The notes: a model not told the origin generated them from the sequence alone. Shown: positions 36,027-51,038, numbered from the stretch's first letter. The stretch is DNA of 64,000 bases from Hormiphora californensis (GCA_020137815.1 CM035359.1:122501-186500), one strand, 5' to 3'. Program-made: numbers and translations.

Positions 36027-36198
36027 CAATCGGGGCCCGATTTAGGGGCCCCCGATTTAGTGGCACCCCGATTTAGGGACAGGATTTTTTTCCCCTGATT
36101 TAGGAAATTAACCTTATTTGACCCCGATTTAGTGGACACCCCGATTTAGTGGACAAAAGCCTTTCCCCCGAGGGTGTCCCTAAATCGGGGTCCGACTG
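36027..36198. mobile_element. Pogo/Tigger-like MITE (CAGTCGGACCCCGATTTA family)
   Basis: 172 bp, from CAATCGGGGCCCGATTTA to the complement of CAGTCGGACCCCGATTTA, flanked by TA. Same internal blocks as at 14,067: CCCGATATAGG-like core, a GACCCCGATTTA repeat and CCTTTCCCCCGAGGGTG. Confidence 0.8.
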
Positions 36199-36199
36199 T

Positions 36200-37370
36200 A
36201 CTAAAGAGAGGGGGTAGAAAATACCTGGCGGACTGGGCGGCTTTCCCGAGGGTGGGGCAGCCTCATATCTCGGACTGTAAACATGAACAGGGTGGGAAGG
36301 TTGGCTCCATTGCAACCTATTCTCGCTCTGCGAAGAAAAGGCTCCCGCTCTGTGGACAGCAAGAACTCACGTGCGCGCGATGTAAAGCACGTTTGTCAGC
36401 AAATCCCGTGCGACAGACTGTTTTGGGAGACCTTTTTAGCTGACCTAGCACTACTCAAACGTCAATTACCGCCTCATTTCGCATCGTGATGAATCGGCGG
36501 GTATTTTCCCATGCTCACAAGGCCATGGCGATTCACCCAGTACCCGCAGATTGTCCCAGGACCGAGTAGGAGCTTGCAGCCAGGTCTTTAAAGAATTGCT
36601 CATGTTTAGCGTCAATTTTCACCCATTATTCCTCAAATGCTGATACTCGCGGGTATTTTCCGTAAAACTAGAGACAATTATCTGCCAGGAGCAACAAACG
36701 AGATGCAAATCGGTTCAGTAGCTCCTTGCAGATAGGTCTTTGAAAAAGTTTGCTCTAAAATCAATAGCAGAGCGGAGGCCTGTATGTGAGATCGATCTCG
36801 GTCGCTGCGTGACCTCGATCTCACTCAGGTATCAATGTGGCAAGTGGGAAGGGGTATGGGGGAAGGGGGAGGTGTAGAGTGTGCTATAGAACGTTACTGG
36901 ATACAATGGACTCATCCGGGAACACGGCCACCCGGAAAGAAGACCGAAACACCACCCAGCCCCCCGAGCAAAAAATCGGACCACACACGCGGAGTACGTT
37001 TCCAGGATGGGCCGACGCGGAGGTTGACTGATCGGGCTTGCAGTGGTATGGCACCAAGAAGAGCGAAGCTCAGTTCAGCACCACACCACTACCATTCCAT
37101 CCCCACATACGGATGTGCATTAATCCAGTAAATTAAAAAGTTGAATAGTAGTCTGGAGTCCAGCTGTCAGAGCATTGGCCTGACCCATTCTCGTTGCGGA
37201 GCGCGTGAGAACTGTGGTCAGAGCAATGGCCTGATAGGAGTCCAGTGAATTGAAAGAATTGTTTCCTTTGTTTCTTGTCATCTTGTAACTCTCTCTCTCC
37301 CTTCCTCTTTATCCTTTAGTTACAATTGTAGCTATTCGCTCGCTCCCCTTCAATAATCCTTCTTTCTCTT
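36200..37370. other. No gene seen
   Basis: A short repeat of another family sits at 37,166-37,237 (GTCAGAGCATTGGCCTGAC twice). It also occurs at 56,409-56,480 and, partly, at 60,872-60,892. Open frames are short and lack splice borders or domains. Confidence 0.5.
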
Positions 37371-37372
37371 CT

Positions 37373-37373
<1 letters not shown>

Positions 37374-37454
<81 letters not shown>
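37374..37454. repeat. (CT)n microsatellite
   Basis: Nearly pure CT repeat, followed 260 bp later by an (AG)n tract at about 37,715-37,941 that has GATGAG and GGGAGA interruptions. Confidence 0.95.
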
Positions 37455-37455
<1 letters not shown>

Positions 37456-37714
37456 ACTCAGCTATGACGTGTGTACTATATACTTGCACCATGTTTGCAG
37501 CTGTTACCAAACTTCAGTTGAGCCCTCTCCCAGTAATTGAGCACCCCCGGGTCCTTCACTGCTCCTTCTCAACCAATAGGAGCACAGTATTCTGGACACG
37601 TGATAAAGGTTAGCCAATGAGGAGGCGTCTAAGGAAGGAGTCCAGGTGGCGAATATTGATAGAGGTGGGCCTAAGGATGATAGACTAAAACAGCACACAA
37701 AGAGAGAAGAGAAA

Positions 37715-37716
37715 AG

Positions 37717-37796
<80 letters not shown>

Positions 37797-37806
37797 GAGA
37801 GAGAGA

Positions 37807-37840
<34 letters not shown>

Positions 37841-37900
37841 GAGAGAGAGAGATGAGAGAGAAGAGGGAGAGACAGAGGAGAGGAGAGATGAGAGTAGAGA

Positions 37901-37941
<41 letters not shown>
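37715..37941. repeat. (AG)n microsatellite
   Basis: About 225 bp of AG with interruptions. The opposite orientation to the CT tract at 37.4 kb means the two could pair as a large hairpin. Confidence 0.95.
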
Positions 37942-37943
<2 letters not shown>

Positions 37944-37959
37944 CAGAGGTAACATAAGG

Positions 37960-38370
37960 TACAGGTGTTACTGGTGTTAGGTTATACCAAGTCAATTGTC
38001 AATTTGTCTTTGCAGCCTTGTAGTTGTTTCGATTTTTCATGCTTCACTGAATTGAAATTTCTAAATTTTCTACACCTTTTTAGATTCACACCATCCGAAC
38101 TAAAAGAGAAAGTTCTACAACGCTCCATAGACAGTATGTCATTTCACCGAGAATTGCATAGAATAAAATTTTCATTTTTAAAGTTGCATAAACTATTCTA
38201 ACACTTTGAATATTTCATTTTCCTGGTAGTGGCTAGTCAGAATTATGCAACCTTTTAATTTTCAACTAAGAGAAGTGCAATATATTTCTTGATAAATTCC
38301 CTACTTTTTAACTATACTACATATGAGGGGCATTAAATAATCCCAAATAACAGTTGTATTGATAAATAAC
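37960..38370. other. No gene seen
   Basis: AT-rich sequence with one 78-codon frame (37,965-38,201) that has no recognisable feature. Confidence 0.45.
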
Positions 38371-38375
38371 AGTGA

Positions 38376-38647
38376 ATAAGTTGGATAATCCCCGATAAGT
38401 TGGATAATCCCAGATAAGTTGGATAATCCCAGATAAGTTGGATAATCCCGGATAAGTTGGATAATCCCAGATAAGTTGGATAATCCCCGATAAGTTGGAT
38501 AATCCCAGATAAGTTGGATAATCCCAGATAAGTTGGATAATCCCAGATAAGTTGGATAATCCCAGATAAGTTGGATAATCCCAGATAAGTTGGATAATCC
38601 CAGATAAGTTGGATAATCCCAGATAAGATGGATAATCCCAGATAAGG
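38376..38647. repeat. 19-bp tandem array, about 14 copies
   Basis: Unit ATAAGTTGGATAATCCCAG with occasional CCG for CAG and one ATAAGATGG. The minus strand is open through the array and would encode a repeating LSNLSGIIQLIWDYPTYLG-type peptide. That is a chance result of a 19-bp unit without stops, with no start or splice support. Confidence 0.95.
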
Positions 38648-38885
38648 CCCAGTTACAAATTTGGAAACTGATATCAGTTTCCAACTCCCAGTTTCAGATC
38701 GAAGTGATGAGTGATGACACTATACGTGCATCGCTACTTTCAATGCAATTCACATCGAAATTCGGTCACGTGATCATAGATGACGCACACAGCATGGTTC
38801 ATCAGGACTCAGGAGTCTCCCAGCTAGAAACTGACGTCAGTTTCCAGCCTGGTATCAGTTTCCAATTTGTAACTGGTCACTGGAG
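38648..38885. repeat. CAGTTTCC-type palindromic repeat, divergent copy
   Basis: The ends CCCAGTTACAAATTTGG and CCAATTTGTAACTGG are inverted. Inside each end is a GGAAACTGAYRTCAGTTTCC palindrome. Related in layout to 38,957-39,337, 45,265-45,490 and 49,962-50,088. Confidence 0.65.
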
Positions 38886-38956
38886 CGTAAGTAATCCCGG
38901 ATAACTTAGAAATAATACAGCTGTATTTAGGATCTGTATTTAGGATCACTCAGAAT

Positions 38957-39337
38957 AGTGGAAGCTCTTACGCTCCAGTTGCAGATTGGAGGCTGGCTCC
39001 AGTTTCTGGCGCCAGCCTCCAGTCTGCAACTGGCGCAAGCTGGGAGAGTCCCTGTGCGCGCCAAATCTTCGTTGACTAGCAGGGTTTTCGATGTGAATTG
39101 CATGTAAAGTAGCGCGCGCGGCAGTGTCAGCAGTGTCAGCAGGGGCCTGCTTCATTGTAACTAACGTCAGTCGCAAAATCTCTAACTGGACCCTTACGGT
39201 TTTTCCCACGCGCAGGGCGCGTGCACAGCTCAAATTCTGCGCTCTGATTGGCTGAAATTTCGCGCGCTCGAAATTTCAGCCAATCACAGCTCAGGATTTG
39301 AGCCGCGCGTGTGGGAAAAACCGTAAGAGCTTCCACT
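38957..39337. mobile_element. Foldback element, about 380 bp
   Basis: The outer ends AGTGGAAGCTCTTACG and CGTAAGAGCTTCCACT are inverted. Inside lie an 80-bp hairpin (TTGCAGATTGGAGGCTGG... paired with its complement) and a second hairpin centred at about 39,260 (TTTTTCCCACGCGC and its complement). The left two thirds recur at 45,265-45,490 at high identity. It is rich in GCGC. No ORF. Confidence 0.75.
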
Positions 39338-39691
39338 AGAACCTGTAAGAATTAAATTTCTGTCTGGACCCGCAGCTCATTCACACATCTCTTCATACAT
39401 TCATACTTCATAGTTCAGGACGTGTTGTTCAGGTACTGGAGTACTATAGCTTAGTTTAAACGATTAACCATCTGGTACCGCTCCTATAGAGCTTGGTAGA
39501 ACGCCGGCTTAGTATTACCAACCAACCACCTGGTACCTGGATTTTGATATGTTGACTGTTGATTTCTATAATTCGCATATGATGCATTATTGATAGATGT
39601 AACTGTGGCCACATGTGCCTTGTGGCTCTCCGCTAGTCTGCTAACCGATGTCCCTGCATCTAATCACGGAAACAAATCAGTTCTCTATGTG

Positions 39692-39764
39692 CAGTCCGCA
39701 TGTACCCCGATTTACGGGAGGAAAACGCTTCCTCCGATAATTCCAGTTAATCGGGGTCCGACTG
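39692..39764. mobile_element. Pogo/Tigger-like MITE, shortened copy
   Basis: Only about 73 bp: a damaged left end (GCAGTCCGCATGTACCCCGATTTA-like) and an intact right end TTAATCGGGGTCCGACTG followed by TA. Confidence 0.65.
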
Positions 39765-39769
39765 TATTG

Positions 39770-41460
39770 TGATGTTGTAATTTCATTGGTTTGTTGGTGA
39801 ACGAGTTCATTATTACCAATTTCTAAATATTGTGGTAAACCAAGTCAGTCTAATATAAACCCTATTATAAAGTCTTTCATAACACGAATTTACGTCTTTG
39901 ATTGCGTGATCCATTTAGACTCTGAATGCAAGTTTTCAATGGTAACAATACAGTGCTGCTTGCAGTCAAAATACGGTATCGCGAAATACAGTAATGAGAC
40001 ACACACGTTGCATAACACGCGGCAAAAAGTTCATGTGTCAGCACGTACTAGCGTACTGATTGGCCACGGTTGCGCGTCGTCTTACTGTATCTTCGTTTTC
40101 CATTACCGTTTTCCCACTACAAGCGACCGTGATAGTCTAAACCACCCAACAACTTGTCTTTTACTCTGGAGATGAATGCTATTCTTTATTTTGATCTTCT
40201 TCAATCAAGATCAATTACCCCACTCAAGAAACGTGTCTTTGCGAATTCTTAGCACCATTGTTAAGAAGATAACTTCATTTGTAAGATATATACTACGGCC
40301 TGTATATATAATACAGCTGCTGCTGCTTCATTACTTTAGTACCAGCTACCCATTGTTAAAGTCGAGTCTATGCTTTACTGCTCTAGCCTGAATATATTCA
40401 CAGTGCCATCATGATGCTGTTATACTAGCCTTTATAATTATATTCAGACTGTTACTAGTTGTGTGAGTTTTGTTTTGTTTGCGAGTCATTACATGGAGTG
40501 TGTGCCACGAAGAGAGTGATATAATAGGTCCAGGGCGCCTGCGATAGAGAGAGATAGAGAGAGGTATAACAGTGCTGCACTTGTAGTGAGGATACGGTTT
40601 TTTGAAAACGGTTTTGTGTTCTGGGATTTTTTCCCCTAGGAACTCTAAACGTTTTTTTAGGAAGTGAGCTCCAGCAAGCCCAGATTGGATCCTTTTAGAT
40701 ATTTTTTCTTAGGCTTGCAAGTCGCAAGTCGCAAGATTCGTCTTCCGATTTTTCTTGTCCAAAAACAAATCATACCTCGCGATTTTTTAGGTAGGAAAGT
40801 TACCATGTTCTTTCAGAAAACTATATTAGAAAACCTAGAGGTATATTTGCAACATTGAGAAAGGTGTTTAGAGTATTCTAGAGTGTTACCTTGTCAAGGT
40901 TGCCATCAACTACTTTCATCAACTACAACGTAAAACTATTTATTGAGGATGCTTATTGTATTGGGGAAATGCGCCATTCGAATTAAATTCAACTGTGGTG
41001 GCAATGCCACAGCCCCAAAAGTCACCGTGTTTTCTTGAACAACATAGCTATGGCAGGTAAGCACTTGGCACCTAAACGGCTCTTTAAAAGGATGTGCCTG
41101 CACTTAATTATCTCTATAAGATCGAGGTTTGGAGCTTCACTTACAACTGACCGGACTTGTGATTAGATACCTGTATGGCGGCGCCCATACCCCAATTTGA
41201 TTCTCAAACAGTGCGCTCAGATCGGGTCGCCAGACAGGATTAGAGTGAGGAGCTGTGACAGCTATACTTGAACTATACTCTTGTATTTACCTACCATGAT
41301 CATGAGCATTTGAAGTTATTGAGTCACTACTTAGTAATGACATGTTACTAGTAATGACATGTTAGTAATGACATGTTACCCATCTGGGGGGTGAGACTTC
41401 GTAACTGCATATGCAGAGCTCTCCTAGACGAGAGGATTACAATTAGCACCTCTAATGGCA
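39770..41460. other. No gene seen
   Basis: Short frames at 39,906-40,391 have no domain or splice support. A short repeat at 41,175-41,234 (GGCGGCGCCC ... CAATTTGATTCTCAAA ... AGTGCGCTCAGATCGG) recurs at about 55,553-55,612 and, inverted, at 60,551-60,620. AGTAATGACATGTT is repeated three times at 41,333-41,383. Confidence 0.5.
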
Positions 41461-41466
41461 AGTATA

Positions 41467-41570
41467 CAGTCGGACTAGGATGTTCAAAAGACAGCACGTT
41501 TTGCCCGGTATAATATCGGGGTGTCCGGTATATATATATGGGAGGCCGGTATATATCGGGGTCATGTACT
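41467..41570. mobile_element. Degenerate pogo/Tigger-like MITE
   Basis: Starts CAGTCGGACTAGG after TA and contains GTTTTGCCCGGTATAATATCGGGGTG and related blocks, but lacks a clear right terminus. Confidence 0.5.
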
Positions 41571-42061
41571 AATATCTGAGAAACAGAGACACCATGTATA
41601 TTTTATGAGTGTTAATAAATATTTCGTCTGCAAGTATATGTTCCCCAAAGTTTGAGTAATACTATTACAGTTTAACTATTACTAATAGTTAAAGTGTCGA
41701 GACTTCAAATATTTTACTGGTTCGAGTACTGCGCTGTTTTACTAATAATCTGTATACAGGCACATCCTTTATAAGGGACCAACTTCCTTCCTTCGACATT
41801 ATCATAATTGATCATATCTCCGATTCCTGATGAGCTAAAGAAATCTTTTGGGTACCGTTTGGTTGGAAAGGGAATTTCAAGCCCCATCGAATGGCGAAGG
41901 TTTGAAGTCTTAATCTGATCAGGAACATGAGTTATGAGCCAAAACGTGAAAAGTCGATCTTGAAAATTTTTTTGTGTGTTTTTTCCTAAGCAGAAGTTTA
42001 GGTCACTAGCGGGGAAGTGACCTATACTTCTGCTTTTGTTTTTGAAGGCAGCTACCATGCA

Positions 42062-42371
42062 TGAGCCCGACCCCTATATTTTACCGGAACCCCGATTTAC
42101 CGGAACCCCGATTTACCGGACCCCTATAATTTACCGGAACCCCGATTTACTGGGAGGATAATCTTCCCCGAAGTAAGAACAATTTGACCACAGTCCACAA
42201 TATACCCGGCACCCCGGATTCAGAGAAAACCGTTTTGCTACCGCGTTACTACGAGGGGTAATTTCATTAGGCCAAGATCATTTCAAAGGGAAAATGGTTT
42301 TGCCCGGTAAATCGGGGCGGCGGTAAGCGGTTCTAACCGGTATAGTGTATCGACTATCGCGGTTCGACTGC
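42062..42371. mobile_element. Rearranged MITE cluster, CCCGATTTACCGG blocks
   Basis: GGAACCCCGATTTACCGG is repeated several times on the left, followed by the usual core and a damaged right end (ATCGCGGTTCGACTGCAG). It looks like a nested or internally duplicated member of the 14,067 family. Confidence 0.55.
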
Positions 42372-42570
42372 AGTATTATTACTCGCGAGGATCAGCTAAT
42401 TGTATGGATGTTGATAACTCGTCACGCAATTCAATCTCAAGCTGCAAGAATGATCGAGGTAGTTCAGATAATATTGTACTTGATGTTCCCCAATCCCTAT
42501 AAAGTTTAGCGAAGTAGTGAGACTTGAGAGGGTTATCTGGTAATAGTTGACCACTGCAGCAGTCGAGACT

Positions 42571-42752
42571 CTATCTCTCTTCCTCCTCCTTTCTTTCTCT
42601 CTCTTTCTCTCTCTCTCTCAGAGAGACTCAAAGAGAGAGAGAGAGAGAGAAAGAGAGAAGGAGAGGAAGCGAGAGGGAGCTCGCGCTCTTATCTCTCTCC
42701 TCGATCTCCTCTTCTAGATACTCGCTCTATCTCTCTCTCTCTAATCTCTACT

Positions 42753-42814
<62 letters not shown>

Positions 42815-42822
42815 CCTAGCTC
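42571..42822. repeat. CT then AG then CT compound microsatellite
   Basis: CTCTCTCTCAGAGAGA joins a CT tract to an AG tract, making a natural hairpin at about 42,597-42,660. A pure CT tract follows (about 42,758-42,808). Confidence 0.9.
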
Positions 42823-43178
42823 CCGGTAGATATTATTTTCTTCCACCCCATCGCACCGCGATTATTATTATTATTATTTTTCCAAACAGAGCTGAGTATG
42901 GTATAGTTCCGTGTAATTTTATAGAAAGTATAGAATTAATGAGGCGAGACAATTTTGCTTTCGATGACACTGTGTTAAGAAACACTCTCTCATTCATTCT
43001 CGTAACTGTCTGAGCATTGACCCCATTCTCACTCAGCATGTTCAATCCAATGATTTAATGAACTGATGATCTTTTAGTGCCATCCCAAGAAATGCATTTC
43101 TTTCAAAACAGCGGAGATCGCGGGTGAGAACAGCAGTTCATATTGGCCTAAAAGTCTCAGAGACACTCGTATCATTAT

Positions 43179-43269
43179 CAATATGCGATTGAAACGCAGT
43201 ATGTCCAATCCAATGTCATGATAATATCATGACATTGGATTGGACATACTGCGTTTCAATCGCATATTG
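43179..43269. repeat. Perfect 91-bp palindrome
   Basis: Two 45-bp arms, exact complements, around a single central A at 43,224. The arms begin CAATATGCGATTGAAACGC. No element termini or target duplication are obvious. Confidence 0.9.
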
Positions 43270-44485
43270 CAATTGATTGGAATATGAGTTTTGCAGTTGG
43301 TGTGTTCTTACACCCTCTCGAAAAGAGGGTCGAGCTAGCTGTAATCCTGCAGCAGGTAAAACACACTCTGGTCGATATTCGGATTGTATTAGGTACCTGC
43401 TGTGGACCAATCATATCCATGCTTCCAGTTAACTTCATATATTACAGCTGCCACAGGGTTCTGCAGTAACTTTCCAATATGCTCAAAAGCTAATTTGCAA
43501 CTTGCTATCAGTGTCGCTTGTAGTGGAGAAACGGTGCATCCAATCACCGTGTGCAGACGCACACTTTACGAATTGCACGCAGGTGTAATCAACGGGGGGA
43601 ACTCAGGTTCTTCGTGCCAGCTGAGTTCTTCGAGCTCAGTCCCGTTGCCGTGGACCTGGTTGGCTGATGGTCCAGTGATTACGGTCAAATCACCCGGCTA
43701 TCTCCCCAATCTTGGGGAGTTAACTTTGCCAGAGACCTTGCCGAACTCAACTATGGCACCGAGCTCTTGCAGTGCGGCTGGTCCCTGCTGGGATTTGGTT
43801 CGGCGGTCGATTGATGAGCGGTTGGTTGACGATTGATATCAGTCGTTGATCGATCGTTTGTCGGTCGGTCGTCGGACTGAGTTTCGGTGGGGATCCCAGT
43901 TGAACTGATAATCTCACCCCAGCCAGTAACCTTGTTACACATGGCAACCCATGATTTGTAATCACCGAGGGCCTCCGCCTAGTAGGCAATGCCTACTATG
44001 CATGCCTGATGACCCGTCGGCTGTCTCCCATTTAATTATGGGGGTAAATTCTACGCCAGAGAACTAGCCTCCCTCAATTATGGCAACCCATGATTTGTAA
44101 TCACCCGGCAGCTGTAGCCTTTAAAACAGCCCTCCTGTCCAACATCCCATATTGGTCGGACGGAGGTTACCTTCTCTCGCAAAAATAGGGGTTATTCCCC
44201 TGGGGAACCTCTGCCCAAATTTTTGCCACATACTACCTTTGCAATATATCTAGAACAATCCTCCTCACTGACAAACAGATCAAGCAACACACTTGATTTG
44301 GTAAAATTCTCCAAACTAATAGCCAAAAGTAACCTATTCGATTAAACCATCCCTAACTATCCCGACCTGGAACAAGTGGCAAACTATAGGGCAACGCTAC
44401 TTATGGGGGAGTTTTCTTCTATAACAACGCAATAAGGGACCCAAGTGGTAGGGAGGTCTGGGCCAAACAAATGGCCACCTCCGCC
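43270..44485. other. No gene called
   Basis: A 144-codon plus-strand frame (43,402-43,836) shows no domain, no signal peptide and no splice borders. A direct repeat of ATGGCAACCCATGATTTGTAATCACC occurs at about 43,939 and 44,080. Confidence 0.45.
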
Positions 44486-44495
44486 ATATGGCAAG

Positions 44496-44806
44496 CAGGG
44501 CTGGCTCCAGCCCAATATTTTCAGGGGGGTGCCGGGTGAAGTGGCCGGAGACCACTTTTCCCAAAATTTTGTACGTGCGACCTGAGGGGGTTTGGGGGCG
44601 AAGCCCCCGGAAAAATTTGGTTATTTTTAACCGAATTTGGCGCATTTCAGGCATTTAGAGGTTCGATGGCAAAGCCCCCGGAAAAATTTGAAAATTTAAA
44701 CCAATTATTACACATTTTAAGCATTTCGACGGGCTTGTCAACTTCGCTACCAATAATTTCTGGGGGGGTGTGCACCCCCTGCACCCCCCACCTGGAGCCA
44801 GCCCTG
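44496..44806. mobile_element. hAT-type MITE, 311 bp
   Basis: The terminal inverted repeats CAGGGCTGGCTCCAG and CTGGAGCCAGCCCTG are perfect over 15 bp. The element is flanked by an exact 8-bp duplication, ATGGCAAG (44,488-44,495 and 44,807-44,814). A CAGGG-type end with 8-bp duplication is the hAT signature. A C-rich/G-rich subterminal hairpin is present. No transposase. Confidence 0.92.
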
Positions 44807-44814
44807 ATGGCAAG

Positions 44815-45260
44815 TAGTTACCCCGCAAAAGTGCAACCCCTGGGAGCTGATGATTTGCCAAATTCTCACCAGAGTTAACATAAGCGTTTTCATGCTTATC
44901 TGTGCTTGCTAAGAAATTAGCTGTCCGGACCCCCAGGTTGCATGCTGATAAGTACTGCTAGCGGTTTTGACCCAAGACCTGAGGTGTGATAAGATATTTC
45001 AGCCGTCACCGATTAGATGGTGAACCCACGGTATTGTTATATCCGGCAACCCACCTACCTCTACAGCTCCTTGGAGCAGTAGTAACCAGAGACCAGTCTG
45101 TGTGACAGGTAAATTCCATCCATTGCCCTGACAATATAGGTATGTCAGTCTACTATTAGATTCACTGTATCAAATACTCTTCTTGTGATGCCGGCAAAGG
45201 TTCGAGGGAAATGTTGAGCTTGCTCGACAAAATACCAGGACCCAAACCGGAACAACATCA
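44815..45260. other. No gene seen
   Basis: Unique-looking sequence without element ends or a supported exon. Confidence 0.45.
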
Positions 45261-45264
45261 ACAC

Positions 45265-45490
45265 TATCCTAACGCTCCAGTTGCAGATTGGAGGCTGGCG
45301 CCAGTTTCTGGCGCCAGCCTCCAATCTGCAACTGGCGCAAGCTGGGAGAGTCCCTGTGCGCACGAAATCTTCGTTGACTAGCAGGGTTTTCGATGTGATT
45401 TGCATCTAGAGTGGCGCGCGCGGCAGTGTCAGCAGGGGCCTGAACCATTGTAACTAACTTCGGTCGCAAAATCTCTAACTGGACCCCTAC
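45265..45490. repeat. Second copy of the 39.0-kb foldback repeat (partial)
   Basis: About 225 bp matching 38,970-39,190, with the same hairpin (CCAGTTGCAGATTGGAGGCT and complement) and CTAACTGGACCC at its end, but lacking the right-hand hairpin and outer terminus. Confidence 0.8.
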
Positions 45491-45499
45491 GTGTGGGGG

Positions 45500-46180
45500 A
45501 CGGTGGCGAAGAGTGATATTAATAGAGGTTGTCTGCCGACCATTGTGGGGCAGTAAAGTGGGAGGAATGACGGGCGGTGCAAAACACACACACACGCAGG
45601 TGTTATAATCACGTGTCATGTTCATCCTAATTTAGATGAAGAAGTGTGCGCTACACACGGTGTCTGCACACGGTGTTTCGATACTATTTCTCCGCTACAA
45701 CTACAAGCGCGGGTCGTGATGTGGAGCCGATCTCTGTATAACACACGTACTGTGGATCATGTCTGGCACTGCTGTTTCGCGTTCCAATCCAATTTGAACA
45801 GAATGTTTTCATTCGTGGCCTCATGACTCCCCCCTTGGCAAGGGTCCCTTGCCTTGACTTGATTTGAGCGAAATATTTTAATATGTCCACTGCCCTTTCT
45901 CTGGAAAGAAAACGTTTTCCTTTCTCCCCAAACTACCCTGCAGTAATAGTCCACTTTGTTTACCAGCTCTGATATACGCAGCTGCTAGTTGCTCGCCCCT
46001 CAACAAAGTTGTTAGGTAACGCACAGCTGTCACAGTAACTCTGCACAAAGCTGTTTATAATTGGTTCTAGGAGATGCTCTCTGACAATAACATCTACTTC
46101 ATCTTGTTTGAAGCATTATGTAATCCATATTTCATAATCGCAGTAGAGAACATGCTCGCAATTGGAAACCAAAACTTGTT
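45500..46180. other. No gene seen
   Basis: Short frames only. No domain, repeat array or terminal inverted repeat was recognised. Confidence 0.45.
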
Positions 46181-46187
46181 ATTTAGG

Positions 46188-46251
46188 TCACGTGACTGGT
46201 TATCAGCCAATCAGGGACTAGTATTTCCTGATTCGGTCGGTTCCTGACTCA
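46188..46251. repeat. AGGAACCGACCGAATCAGGA repeat, partial copy
   Basis: Shares GTCACGTGACTGGTTATCAGCC and the TTTCCTGATTCGGTCGGTTCCT end with copies at 52,818-52,907 and 60,335-60,442. The last has both inverted ends, so the family is probably a MITE. Confidence 0.7.
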
Positions 46252-47640
46252 TTACCGTAATGGCACTACAAGCACAGTAAAGATATTCCCATTGCGTTTT
46301 ATGATTAATGAACCGCACTTTGCAAGTACAAAGGCCAGATACGCTAGTTCATAAGATAAGGTCGTTCTGAACATAATGGCATAATGCATGTATGGTCATG
46401 GTCGTAAGGTGAAATTGTAGTTGGCCAGACAGTGAGTTTTCTAACTTTGCTAGTTGCCATTTTGTGAGTGTTTTGAGCTATGGGTCTGACAAAGTTATGG
46501 TCGAGAAAGAGACAAGTTCAGAGAGAAAAGGAGAGAATGGGTGAAAAAAAATTGATCAGATCTCTCTGTAAGATCATGTGATTTGATTTGTTTTGTTCAA
46601 ACCGGGGCGCGGGGAGGGAGGGTCGAACAATATTTGATCAGCCCGTTCCGACCCACAGGCATGGTGCGGAATTAGACTCACAGACACGGAGTTAGACTCA
46701 CAGACACGGAGAGTAATCTCTAAAGAATGAGAAAGCCGTAGAGTCAGACCCTGATTAACCGGGATGGTCATTGCTCGAGGGAAATACTTTTTCCCGGTAA
46801 ATCGAGGTCCGACTTCAGTTTGAGAATAAAGCGGTGCGTGTCGAGTGAGAGCAGTTTGTACTGCGTGATTTGCCACGCTCCAGTGAGCGGCTAACGCTAT
46901 TACTTCTTGGAAGGGATATTGTCGTGCCATATGTCCCACTTTGATCACTCAGTTTATATCCTTCCCCTGTCAACTCGATGCCCGCCAGTCCCCTCCCTAT
47001 AAGCTCTCTTAACTAGCTGTTACAATTCCACCTACAATACATGTGGCATGAGTACATCGTCTATCATCGCGACACACTATTTACAGCTGTGTTAGAAAGT
47101 TCTAGAATTTGTAGGGAAATACAGTTCGATGACCTTTTCACACGGTATATATTGCTATAAGACCGTGACTATAACACGTCACCCTAGTCTACTCAGGCAC
47201 CATATTGATACAGCTTGTATCATAGCTCTCGGGCAAATAACACATCACTTTATATTATTATTATTATATTATATTAGTTCTTCGGACGATAGATTCCGTG
47301 ACTTATTTTACCGCATTTGAAAAATATTGTTTTGCCCCAGTGGCCTGGGCAACGTGAGGATATATTGCCTAAGTGGTTCTTTTTGATGATATTCCATCGA
47401 TAGAGAATGCCACTAGCTACCAATTCCATATAAATTCGGCTCACCAAGTTTATTTTTTTTCGGATCGTACATGAATTAACGGATGTCGGATATTGTTCGG
47501 CACCATTCTCACGCAGTACATATCCAATCCAATCAAATCAGATGAACTGATGGGCCGTCCCAAAAATCAGTTTTGTATAATGCCAGCGTAGTGCAGAATG
47601 ATTGCACCATTTTTCTGGGCTTACTTGTAAAACATTTTAC
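46250..47640. other. No gene seen; one short MITE remnant
   Basis: A truncated CAGTCGGACCCC-family copy lies at about 46,741-46,815 (GAGTCAGACCCTGATTAACC ... TAAATCGAGGTCCGACT). A 20-bp unit is duplicated at about 46,673-46,712. Confidence 0.5.
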
Positions 47641-47778
47641 TTTTGCCTGTTAATTTGCAAACCCAATTGTTAGTTTCAGGGTTAACCCGGCTATTTTCTC
47701 AAATTTTTCCTTAAAATACATTCTTAACCATAGCCATGAACGGAAGACATGAAAACTGGACATCACTAGGTCCCATGG

Positions 47779-50622
<2,844 letters not shown>

Positions 50623-50629
50623 TTTTACT

Positions 50630-51030
50630 GTTAGTTAGTTTTAGGGGATTTGTAGAGCTGACATTCGCAGGTTTTTTGCCCCAAAGAATATTTTTAGATA
50701 TGTCCTGATTTCCGGTCGGGACATGGATTTTCTTATTTTTCTCTTTTATCTTACTAGGTTTTAGTTGGTTAATTCACAAAGTATAATTTGTGTTTGTTAG
50801 CTCACTTTTACGAAGTGTGTTTTTTGTAGATATATTCTACAGTTTTCTCTTTGCCAAAGTTCCAAGAAAAATATCCTGCTAACTGATTCCAAGTAGATAT
50901 ATTACTTCTTAACCTGATTTTATTTTGAATTCTCACAGTAAAATGCTACTGCACAGATGTCAGTTTTGAGAAATTGAGGAAACTACTTGTTTTAGTACGG
51001 TTACACTATAAAGTAGTTCTTCTCCTCTAG
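50630..51030. other. 3' flank of the GPCR gene, no gene
   Basis: AT-rich sequence that probably includes the 3' UTR. I did not find a canonical AATAAA close to the stop. Confidence 0.4.
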
Positions 51031-51038
51031 AGTAGATA

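Noticed and set aside
38301-38684. Repetitive 127-codon minus-strand protein
   Set aside because: It is the translation of a 19-bp satellite that happens to lack stops, with no gene context.
43402-43836. 144-codon plus-strand frame
   Set aside because: No domain, signal or splice support, and low-complexity Ser stretches. It remains possible but cannot be supported.
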